From Anseranas semipalmata (Eukaryota; Chordata; Aves; Anseriformes; Anseranatidae), in the NCBI GenBank assembly GCA_013399115.1, contig VXAA01001113.1:574002-638001 (forward strand): a stretch of DNA of 64,000 bases, written 5' to 3'. Positions 13,501-25,500 of this stretch are shown here, piece by piece. The notes beneath the pieces are model-generated. The model had not been told where the DNA came from. It did not search any database and worked only from the letters and a program-made list of their open reading frames with translations. Each line of letters opens with the position of its first letter. Position 1 is the first letter of the stretch. The position numbers and the translations under genes were made by a program.

Positions 13501-16500
13501 GTGGAATATCAGCTCCTGAGATCAACTCCACAGGCAAAGAGAAGCAGCAAAACATGTGCCTCTTTGTTGGTGATGCTAGCCACTGGGTAACTTTCTTTTC
13601 CTTCTTCCTTTTCCAGCTGCTGGCTGTCATTAGAGGGAGGTCTTCTCTACGCCTTCGTGGGACCGGCAGCTGCTGTCGTTTTGGTATTTGAGCTTGGCTG
13701 AAAGCATTTTTTTTTCCCCCTTTTTTATCTTACAGGGCTTCCCTCATTCTGTCAACCCGAGAGTGTCCCTCTCTACTTCCACCCATATTTTTAATAACTT
13801 TCCCCTTCAGGAGGAAAGCACAAAGTGTTAGTAGCCAGCAATTTGGGATGGGTTTAAGTCTGAAATATAGTGTGCCTCAGCAATCAGCCTTCTACCTCTG
13901 GCCTCTCTGGAGTCCTGTAGACATCTGGTTAATGCTTTACCTTTCTATTGCCCTATCTGGTTGGAAGTGCAGCATGGTGGTGGAAAACTCTGACATTAAC
14001 ACCCTCTGAAACTGCTGTTACTGGTTTCTCTGAGACCAAGCTGGGCCTCCACAGCCAGCATTTATTCTTCATTTGTCCCAGATGGCCAGTGCATGTGAGT
14101 AGCTTTCTTGTTTGCAGGTGAAATGGAGGTCTTCAAAACAATGCTGAGGGTGTCCTTTATGGCTCCAAAAATACCATGTTTGCTTCTTGTTCAAAGAGAT
14201 GGTGTGGTTAAAGTAGACATTCCCAAACTCTGTCCCACCACCTCCTGCCAGGCGTAGTCTGTTCTTTTGTCCCCTTTCCCTTGGCTCCAACACAGCACCA
14301 AAGCCTGTCTCGGCCAGTTGTTACCTGAGTTGAAGGTGTCACTTGAGTGATGACATCCTTTTCATCAAGCTTCCCTGCTGTTGAAGCCTCACTGGTCATA
14401 AGAGATCTTGACTGTCAGGTTCAAAGACTTTGAGAACTGCTGGTCCTCCAAAAAATCCCTCCTGCAGCAACTGCAGATGCGTTTAACACCACGTTTGAGC
14501 CCCATCTAAGTGGAAGTCTGCATTTTCTCTCCAACCCAATGTTTCATCCAGTGGAGGAGCTGTATGTACTCTAAGGCTCAAGTGCCCTGGAGAGTCCCAT
14601 AGGAATGGAATGGTTGACACTTGTAATATTTTTTTCAGATCAGGCTTTTGTTTCATGCAGTGCCGAGGGGGATAACTGCCCTGCAGCAGTAGCAGGCTTA
14701 CAGGAGAATAACTACACAAAAGCTCTTGCTGCTTCTTTTCTTGCTGCTGTCACTGCATGTCAAGCCACACTGGTGCCCTTGTTACATCACGATGTCAAAG
14801 AAACAAGCCACCGGTAGCCCCTCCTCTATAATAAAGCAAAGCTTGTATCAGTTAGGGTCTTTAGCGTACGACTACAACACATATTTGAGCCTTCGGATAG
14901 CCATCAGCAAAGAGTGGGGATAAGCAGACGTTCAGGCCAGCCAGTCATTAGATCTCTGTAGGCATGTGATAGTTGGATTTCTCTCAGTAACGTTGCAGAT
15001 GGGGTCAGGGTCTTCTTTATAGCTAGAATAATTGACAGCAGCATTAAGTGGCTTAGTGTTTCCTTTCAGATGAACTAGCTCTTTGCCCCACGACATAATA
15101 GCAGACAGCTCTGGCTCAGTAGCTTGAATGGTCAATAGACAGCAGTGATTAGGAGGGAGTGAACTGCTGTAGTGCCCAGAGAAAGGGGAGTCAGTCTCCT
15201 GCCTGTTTTGCTTTTGTTGTGCCAACAACAAGGGAAATAATCCTTCAGCTTTCCTTACCCCGCTTCCATTTGGCATCTCTGTTTTTACTCAGCATCAAAG
15301 CTGGAAATGGAGATAACTTTATAGAGAGGTCAACACACCTGCAAATGGTGGTTCATACAGAAGGTCTTAGAAGTGGTGAGTCATCTCTGGAGGTGTCAGT
15401 CTCCCTTCAGTGCATAGAGAGGGAGCCTATACATCTAGTTTAGACTACCTGACTCATTGCTGGCTGAATGAGAAGCAACTGATGCCCAAGAGAGGTATGA
15501 GGTAGTGCATATCCTGAGGAGCTTGGAGAGGGAGAGGAAAAATAAGCATTGAACACCTTTTTATAAATGGGAACCCAGGAGACAGATAAGCATGATAAGC
15601 TGCCCAAATTCCCACTGTGACTTTGTAGCAGAGCACAAGGTTGAACACACAGTTCTCAAGTACACGCTGTCCTCAAGACCAGACAGTTGTCTCCTGTGCA
15701 TGCTTTGTCCTGATTTCAGGTTGACCACGCTGGTGATGGAGGGACAGTCCACCTGGCTCAGTGTGAGGACAGTGAGGCTCTTGCAGGGCTGCGTTAGGGA
15801 CATGCAGCTGTACTGCTCTCAGGACAGGTTTGCTTCAGAGACAATACAGCTGCTGTTGTGCAGGGATGCACAGAACAAGGTGGGACTTGGCTCTGTGAGT
15901 GAGCTGAGAAGCTCTTTCTCACCTGAAACACTGAAGAATTTGATATATAGACACCCAAGTGACTTTGCACACAGCTGATTTGGCTCCAGCTACACTTATT
16001 ACTTCTGCCACAGCCCAGCCTTTAGCTTTTAGCCTTAGAAATCCCAGCAAGCTTAAATGCAGAGCTGTCGTGGGCAGTTTTACACACCTAACTCAGGTGG
16101 AAGCACCCTGGTGATACTTCATTGCACACAGGCTGAAATCAACATGTTTCTGCGGGGAGAGGCTCACAGCATGGTGCAGTCAGGACAGAGAGTCATCATT
16201 CGTCAGGCACTGGTTATCTCAAGGGATGAATTTCAGATTTGAGCCTTTGCTTCTGGTTAGCATTCTAGAGATAAGGAAATGAAGTTACGCTGCATGTTAT
16301 TGAAAGTGGCAGTATTTAGAGGCACGTCCATGCTATATCCCTGTCTTTGAAAAGAAACAGAGCCAGGATCAGAGCGGGATATTGATCATGATGATCAGTG
16401 TATCGGATAAAATAGCTTTATTAAAACAGTTGCAGAACTGCAATTACAGAGCTGCACTTCATCATCTTCCCTGCTGTAAATGAATGAGGATACACACTCT

Positions 16501-19500
16501 GATGTGCCAAGCCCTAGTAGTGATCCAGCCTTCAATACTTTAACCTCATCTTCTCTTCTGCTTTTCTGCACCTTAAAGAAGGGGATCTCATGCACTCAGA
16601 AGCCTCCAGCATGGTGAAGAAGGATCAGTGAATTGCAAGTGTGCTCTCCCTTCAAGCTCATAACTAGGGTTTATTTTCCTGCTGATCCTTGGCTGAGTTA
16701 CTATGTCTGACTTGCCAGTGTTGTTTCTGTAAAACAATACCATAGTGTGCTCTAGAAATGGACTCACAGCTGTGGAAAGTAGTCCACTCACCCCACAGCT
16801 GATACAAAAGAAAATAATTGCTATTTGGGAGCTCTTCCATCTACTCCCAGCTGTGGACTCCACATCAGAAAGCTGGGTTGTGTTCTGCTGAAACCAGCAG
16901 CCCAAACTCAGAAAGATTGCTCAGTCTTGAGGATGATTTTGGCAATTAGATGGAGGCTTAGTGCGAGCAGACATCTCCCTTCCCTTGGACTATGTCTTCC
17001 TTCAGTTGTCTCGTAGAACTACCTCTCAAGGGTCTGTTAAACTCACCAAGGCTCTCAGCTAACGTGTAATGTTGCACATCTCTAAATTTGGCCTAAAACA
17101 TTTCCTTGCAAGCACCACATGCAGAAGAGCACGCAGTACTCTGTTCTACCAACACCAGATGTTTCATTGTCAACAAAACCAGGAGAATGTCACTTTTTTT
17201 TCCACCATCAGTGCTGTGCCCCCAGGAACAGGTGGTGCTCATGTGTCACTAATGTGGTCATGTTCAGAGGTTGCTGAGGTTTGGATGGGGTTTTTAAAAC
17301 AGATGCAGCTGGCAACAGTGAATGCAATCAGAATGGAGCACTGAGGAATTTAACATCACTTCGCAAGACCTCAGCTCTGCACAGCCTGTATTTTCCTGTG
17401 AGTGAATTTATACCTGATTGACACAGACATCTGTGCTCTCACCCTAACAAAGCAGGAAGAAGGGCTGCATGAAGTAGCCCACTAATTTCTTGGAAATGGC
17501 TAGATGGCTAATCCATGAGCTGTGCTGTCTGCAGTCTCTCTCAAGACATCCCACCACAGCAGCTGATGTTTCTGCTTGCTCCAGCACCCCTCCACCTCTT
17601 GTTCTGAGAGCAGCAGTGGTGGTTCACTGAGCAGGAATGATGACTAGCAGTCTGGACCACACCACCCTATCCTATTACAGCTGCTGCTTTGAGAGCACTG
17701 ACTCCTAAAAGCACTTTTGAAACTAGGCTGTGTCACCCCACTGCTCTCCCCTATATTGGCCACTTTCTGTTTGTATTATCCTGAAGAATTGTTTTTGTGC
17801 CTTGAGTTTGCCTAGCTAGATCTCGAGCATGCATTGGGCTTCAAATAGCCCTGCAGCAATCTGAGCGCTTTAAAGCCTTGTCCTGGTTGATGGAGACCTC
17901 CTCGATCTGCTGCCAGCTGCATTCTGCTTTCCTGAACTCAGACACATGGCCAAGGGAGGTGGGATGGGGTGGAAGGGACAGAAGGGGTGATGTCCTGCAG
18001 AGGTGTGACCGTGCCACCCAGCTTTGGGAAAAACAAAAGGGCTCAGCTTGCCCTTTTATTCCTTCTGTACTACTGAGTTTGACCTGACCCACTTGAGAAC
18101 AAAACTGTGTTGTTTTTCTTTCAACAGGTGAACATGGTTATTGGCATTCTGGTTTTTAACAAACTTGTATCCAAAGATGGAATAACAGATAAGAAACTGA
18201 AGGAACGGGCAGGGTATGCCTTATCAATACATCTAAGTAAAGAATGAAAAAAAAAAAAAAAGAAAACAACCAAGGTTGTGATCAATAACCAGGTCAGGAA
18301 TGCAAAGACTGGAGGTGCAAACAACAAGCAAAAGCAGGTTTAAACAAAATGAAACAAACAAACCGAAAAAATCCTTGGTTTAATCTCTCTGCCTTGTCAC
18401 TCAGTGTGGAGACAAAAGACCCAAGAAGCAGCACTGTGTTGCTGTGACGGAGGGTTAGAAGTTCAGCTCTTTGTTAAAAAGGCTTCAGCCCAAGCTGATG
18501 CATCTTCCCAAATATCAGGGAAAGCAAAGTGACTCTTCTCACTAACGCGTAGAGACAGCAGCTGGATCGGAGAGGGAGGTGGCGTTGCTGAGTGTGGCAC
18601 GTGGCATGGGCTGTGTGACACAGGGGTCACATCTAACGACTGGCAGGTGGCTGAGGGATGGCAAAGGTGCATGGTGCTTTGAAGGAAAGGGTGTTGGGGG
18701 CGTACAAGTGACCAAATTAGTAGGTGGATGGATGTGTAGAGGAGGACTGGTAGGCAGAGAAAGATCTCTTCTGCAAGAAAAAATTCTGATACCACCTGAG
18801 GTTCTTTATCTTCTCCACAGCCACCACCCCAACCTCCATCCTGAAGCTCAGGACTTGTGTTAGCTGTTTTTTTTGCCTCAGTATAAATTGAAGAGTTGAT
18901 TCCACAGCTCTTGGCAGCAGGGAGGATGGGAGCTACCATGCAGGGCTCTCCCTGGCTTACCTCCAAACCCTGTTGACACTGGTTGCTTGGTCACTGGCTG
19001 TAGGAATATGAGAGCCTCCTTCTCCTTTGTTCCTATACAGGAGTCTGTAGCCTACTCAGACTTTATCCCTGGGCTATGCCGTGCTCCAAGCAAAAGACAG
19101 AAATGGCATGCTGACACTCTGAGTCAAATCAAATGCACAGGTCAGCCTGGCTGCTGATGCTGGTATGTGATTTTCCACTGTCTTGGTTGGGTTTCTGTTG
19201 CAGTCAGAGAAACTGTCTCCTTACCTGCTGCTAGGAAATACAGGGTTGTGTGCTCTCACTTGTCCGTGGATGGTGTTTGATTTATGGCTGTGGATAATGA
19301 TGTACTTTTGAAGGAAGAAGTTGCTTACAAGGAGGCATGGACAGCGAAAAGTGTTTTGGTGCCTGAACACCATGGCTACAGGCAGAGCCTAAAAGCTTAG
19401 GAAGCTGGTGGAGAAGATGCAGGATAGACTCTGTCTCTGGAAGTAGAGTAGTATGTATACCGGCTGCCTAGTTAGCTGCACCCCAGGGCTTCAGAGGCAA

Positions 19501-22500
19501 TAAGCTGCTTCATCCACTGTGGTGCTGCGAGACCCTTGGGCCTAAAATTGGGTCTGGGAGGGCAGAGGCAGACAGTACAGCTGAAGTTCAACATTCCGGT
19601 TGTGCTATTGAGTGGGTAGTTCTGCTGGAAGGGGTTTTTAATTGAGGGATGGCATCAAAACTGAGGGCACAAGCAGGCTCTTATCCAGCCAGAGGAGAAG
19701 GAGAGGAACATGGGAAGGCTCACGTTTTATTGGCAGCGTTGACGTGCCCAAGTGGCGTGGTCCCTTGGTGCAATGAAGTTATAATAAGAGGAGACTTAAG
19801 CCCGTTTGGAGGAGCAGAGGTACCTGTTGCTGCTGGGTTGGGTACGTATGTGCTTAAGTGACCTTGGTGCATCGCTTGAAGGAACCACTAACAAGGAATT
19901 GCTTTATTCTGCATGATGCCTATTTTACAAAGAGAGAACTCAAGAAAATACCCTAACTGCAGGCAGAGTCCATAGAAAGATAATTACACTGGAAAGTTAA
20001 CGCTGAAATAAATGGTTTATTGGATTAGCAGAGCAGCGAGTTACTGTCTATCAGTCTCTCCCTCTCTAAGCTAAACTGCACACGGAATGACCTTATTTAA
20101 TACCTTTCAGCTGGTTATTGATCATATTCGTAGTTATACTTTGAAAACAAAACCTACAAAGCAAAAAAAAAAAAAAGTCATTTTTCTGATGTTCTTTGTT
20201 TTTTCTTTCTTTTCTCTTTTTCCCCCCTCTTTCGTGTCCGTGTGTGTGTGTGCAGCACTTTTGAGCCTTCTCTGTGCTAAATGATTTTGTTCTCCTTTCG
20301 AAGTGCACCCGCTGAGAATGCAGATTTGCTTTTGAGAGCTCCGGTGCCCCCTCCCTTTAGCTAGCCGCTTCTGGCCTGGGCTTGGGAACCGTGTTGGAGG
20401 GTAGATCTGAAGATAATCAGAATGAGTGACGGCCTCGGAGATGTTTGGTTCTGAGGAGATGGTGTAAAGAAACGTTGTGTTTCCTTTAGCAGAGGCAAGA
20501 AGTATGGTTCAGTGTTGCAAAAATGAAAACGAAGGAAAAAAAAAAGGGGGGGGGAAGAAACGACCTGTTGAACACTAAGAGGAGCCCAGCACATTATACT
20601 GCAGGTCGGCTGGCACAAATAAATCAGTTTTAACAGCTCCTGTAAAATAATACCCAAGACATGATAGGTCTTGCCCTATACTTAACAGAGGAAATCTCTA
20701 TGATTTTTGTTGACAGAAAACATTGACTTTCCAATGGCAATGGCTTTATGTGTATATCACAAAACTAGGCTGTAGAGAGGTGGATGTGGTTACATGGGGA
20801 GCTGGCGCAACGCGCATGGATGCCCCAAACCCTTTCCGGGCACACGCTCTGTGCTCAAACCAGAGAGAAAACGCTGCAAGAGGCTCCCAGCAGGTACCTG
20901 CTTGCAGTGGTTCATCATTTCCCCGTGGCTGACCGGCCTCCTTTTGCAGTCAGCTGCACTGACAGCGACTGAGCCTTGTGAATGCTTTAATGTTGGACAC
21001 AGGACCCTTTAAAATGCATTTAAAATTTATTCAGCCAACGTTTATTCCAGAAGCATTTGCGTGCTCATGCAGCCAGGGAAGAAGAATGAGACTATAGGGT
21101 ATATCCACAAAGGCTAATTTTAGCCTGCTGAGTTTAATCTCCCTAGGCTTCCTCTGTAGCCACTGGAGAGAGATGGGAGCCTTGTTTCGTTGTTCCAACT
21201 TGCCCCTTAGAGGAGCTTTACTTCTTTTTTCCCTCTGTTGATTATAGAGAGGACTTGAGAAAGTTTTCCCCAATACCTTGCGTGAAATATTCTCTGCGCG
21301 TCCTGGCGGGGTGTAACAGAGCTGGCTTGTCAGTGCCTAGAGAAGAAAGTAAATGGAAAGATAATGACTACATTAAAATAGGAGCAGATTCGGATTGCCC
21401 TTCACCTGGGAGTGTTTCAGGTTGGAAGCAGCGCTCCTACTCCCTGGGCTGTTCATGGCATAAAGCACTTTTCAATAAAGGGTAGCAAAGTCCGGGCTCT
21501 GCTGAACACACCAGAGGAGTCCGTGAGCTGTTTGTGGATATTTAGGGAGCAGAAAAAGCTAAATTAAATGGATGCATTATTCACTATGGTTATTTCATTA
21601 GCTACCCTTTCATACTTACATACACCAATATAAACCTGCTATGGAAATTCAATATATGAACAACCTCAAGCCCCAAACTAGAACAAATTAAGATATCAAC
21701 ATACCCACATCTGTGCCTACTGCTTACAACTTTCTGTATAAATGCACCCAACAGCAGTTACAGTGTGTGTTATAGTGGTCTTTTGGCCAGTTCTTTGTGA
21801 TTCAGTGTCATTCATGTTTTTTCTGGTATAGTTTTCCATCAAATTCCTTGAATCAATCTACTTTCTTTTTGCTGCCTATCTCTGCCTCTCTCTGTCTCTC
21901 TGCTTATCTGTTCTCTGTGGCTTATAGGTCTGGGGATGGACCATGATTTTTTAAGGGTCGTGCACTTAATGCCTCTCAAGACCCAGTTTATCTTTGAATC
22001 AGCCATTGTCCCCACTGGATTTACACCATCCTTCCTGGAAGATATGAATCTATTGACACAAGAACTAATTTTCTCTGTGTCTCAAGGCTGAAAGTTGCTG
22101 TGGGATACCTCAGTTACGAGTCATTATTCTCAAAGGGAGTAATGGCTTATGTCACTGTAACTAACTAATTAAAAGACCAATCAATAGCCACTTAAAAGTA
22201 AGCTCAATGGCCACTAGGACCACTGATAATGCTGTGTTGGTGTTCATGGGAGCGTCCTTTTTGCAGTGAGACTGAACACAAAGCCATAAAAGTTAGGAAA
22301 CGATCTGTCAAGTTTCCTAATCTCTCTCCCAGCCAGGGTAGGGCTGTAAAAACCCAAGGTCTGGTACTTCCAGACATTACCTCTCGCCAGCTGCATCACC
22401 ATCACCAGGGAATGGCAGACCTGCTGTCCTTCAGCATCAATGGTCATGTCTTCTCTGATATTAGGCACTGCGTGTAGGTCTGTGGGATGTTTTGCAGACT

Positions 22501-25500
22501 CCTGCCCATTTTCTAAGCCAGATCTGATGTGGAGGTCAGGTACCTGTGCAAACCAGGCATTGCACACAAACTAGTAAATTCTGGGAAGAAAAAGGGCCAA
22601 TGAAAAGCTCCTGTGGCTTCTGGGCTCCTAAGTAAGAGATGGCTTGTCAGCTGTGTGGGTTCACACATTAGAGCTTCTAAAAATCATGTGGACATGCCCT
22701 TCCCCAGATCCCTGAGGTGCCCTATACCAACAGACCGCAATAGCCTGTCTCTGTGGTTGATCCCCTCCAGAAAAAGACGGAGCAACCTATGCAAACAAGA
22801 CTCAGGGTTCAACCCAAAGAGGTTTTCAGCTCCAAAACAAAACCTGAGAGAAGAAATGTCTCAAAAGTAGTCAACCTGTCCACCTCCCTTCAGGGCAGCT
22901 TGATGGTCTGATGAAACACCCAAGCTCATGTTTAACCTCAAGGACATAAACAGCTGTTCCATGTGCATGTCCTTCGTCATGGATTGAGCCACCAAAGCGT
23001 GGCTTATCTCCTGGTGTTGTCAGCTGCCATGTGGGTGTCCCCACCAAGGTGAAGATCAGCAGACGAGGAGCAGGGGAGGAAATGTGGTACCTGTTCCTCA
23101 CATCGTTTTAGGAAAGAACCTAAGCAGACACAGTCCCCACAGCCCTACTTCTTGCCTTCTACTGTACAACCCTGCCACCTTTTTTGTTTTGGAGCAAAAA
23201 GGACAGGAGGGAAAAGAGCAATTTCTCAAAAAACAAACCAAAAGAAGGAGGTGGAGACTGGGAGAGCAGTACTGGTTTCTCTCCCAGGGGTGCCGGAGAG
23301 AGACACCCTGAATCTGGCAAAACTTTCACCAACACAGTTCCACCCTCTCCAGCCGCACCAACACATCTCTGAGTCGTACATTTTCCCATTTCCCGTATCT
23401 GGAGTGGTACAGATGAGAGAGTTTTATTCCTGCCTGTCTTTCATTTCTCTTTCCGAACTGGGTATGGTTGGTTGGTTCCCTTTCTTCTTCCTTTCTTTCT
23501 TTTGTTCTTTCTTTCTTTCTTTCGGCTTCTCTTTCCCTTTCCTTTCTACGTTTGTGTTCATGAGCAAAGTGTTTTGTTTTGTTTCAGTCTTTTGGTTTTA
23601 ATTGCAGTCAGATGGCAGTGCCCCTTTACGGCATGACGCTCAAATGTTCCAAGTGTGGAGTAGTTTCTTCCGCTGAAGTTTCGGCCACAGCCACCAGTAA
23701 CGCCATGTTAGTTCCTCTAATTTCAACTTCTTTTCTTTCTTTCTTTCCACTTTCTTTTTTTTATTATTATTTCCCTCTTTCATTTCCCGCCTCCCTCACC
23801 AGCCCTGTTTGTTTTCTCTCCCATGTCCCTGCCCACCTCCCCACATCCCCACCTGTCCCTGACCTCATTCTGTGGGCCATGAGCAGTGTAGGGCTCCTGC
23901 AATGTCCTTGGAGCAAAAGCTGAGGGGCTGGATCCTGAAAAGCACTTTATGACATGCCTAGATTTAAGCATGTGAGCAGCCCATGGAAGACAGAGGGACT
24001 CTGCATTTGCTTGAAGCTGGGTATATGTTTAATGCCCCCATTCAATTTAGTTCTTGGAGTTATAGACTTAAAGGTGTGGTTCCCATTAATTTTGATGCTA
24101 GACTGGGGCTTAAACTCCAGTTTGGTCAAACACTTACATATGTGTGTGAGTTTTTTACTCCAATGAGGCTGCAGAGCGCTGGGTATGATTTAAGTGAGTT
24201 GGTGAACCACCTCTAAGTGTTTGCTTTTCTTCTCTTCTAAAAGGCTAGAATTAAGTTTAAAACCTCATAGGGATGCAGTTCTGATTTGATAGGTGTTGAC
24301 TGCCTCTTTTGGACCCCTAAAAGCACTTGGAATTAGTTCTCAAAATCTAAAAGTGTTTCATAGCTCTGAGTTATGAAAGTCAAATGCTGTTAAATCTCTT
24401 CTTAGATGCAGCTGGAGTTAGTCAAAAAAAATTAAATTATGAAAATGTCAGAGCTTTGTTCTGCTGGAGAAATTGTTGCTATTTATATTTTTGGCTTTTC
24501 TCCCAAAGGTTAAGGTAGGAGGGAGAGCGATGAGGAAAGATTTGTCTTTCCTCCTTCCCTTTCTGAAATTTTGTTATCTACATCCTTCCAAGGTGATGCT
24601 ATATTTTGATTTTGGTGTCTAAAGTAATATCTATAAAATGTGCGAAATAGTCTCACAGTTAGACATTTTCAATTTCTAAAACTCCTACCTTTAAATAATC
24701 TAACCAAAAATAGACAGTTGAGAGCTAAATCTCAAAATGTAGAAATGTAAAACAAAATGTGAAGTTTTCTCCTTTTTTTTTTTTTCTTTTGTGAAAATAG
24801 CCATTTCTAGGAAATCCAGAAAAGGTTAGGGAAAAATGCATATTTCTGGAAAATGGCCAATTGTTGTCAGAAAAAGAGAACATGCCATCACCTCTATTCA
24901 GAGCTAACAGTTTCTTTTAGATGCAAAAGGTAAACAAAATCTAATTTATTTTCACTGGTGAACTGGTTTGTTTCCCTTTTGCACCAGTGCCCAGCTAAGA
25001 TGCTGAGATGGCATTGGTCCAGACACTCATACCACGAGTCTGGAATCAGCAGGTCGCTGCATTTCGGTTTCCTGTGACTGCAGAAGAATGCTAAACCAGC
25101 AGAAGCCTTACTATTAATAAAGTAGACTGTTAAATAGGACAGGCTTTCAGTTCCTAGTAAATTCATTTAAAAAGTAAAGTAGTCTCAAATCCTTCTTCCA
25201 TATTGTCTGACATTGGTCTGTCATAAGTCATATGTTCTGAATCATCTTCAAATTAGGAAAAAGGAGATATGAAATCCACATCTCCTACTTATCCTGCTTT
25301 TCTAATTTAAGTGGTTTGATAGAAATTAGAGGGCCCTTGTATAAGGATATGTCTTTTGTTTTCTGAGTAGATAGAATACCTTAGCCGTTTAATGCCAGTA
25401 CTGGTTTTGTTGTGTATCCTGAAGTATCCTATGCTCTTGTCCTTGCAAAAAGAGTGAAATATACATGAATTAGTACATTCATCCCTCAACTGACCTGTTT

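Larger units (their letters stand above)
5904..13616 (+). other. intron B-C (7.7 kb)
   Basis: GT-AG intron. It holds T runs at 6680-6696 and 8154-8174, an A run at 9600-9612, a GC-richer but non-coding stretch near 7500-8800, and two minus-strand CR1 pieces (10403-10467 and 12226-12440). Long minus-strand open frames at 7471-7929 and 7800-8351 overlap one another and show no domain. They look like chance frames in GC-rich DNA. Confidence 0.85.

Noticed and set aside
18463..18966. Minus-strand 167-codon frame
   Set aside because: No recognisable motif, antisense within an intron and no promoter or splice support.
23588..23607. Alternative acceptor 20 nt upstream of exon E (gtttcag)
   Set aside because: Its use would change the frame and lose the residues homologous to ADGRB3; only the AG at 23606-23607 fits.
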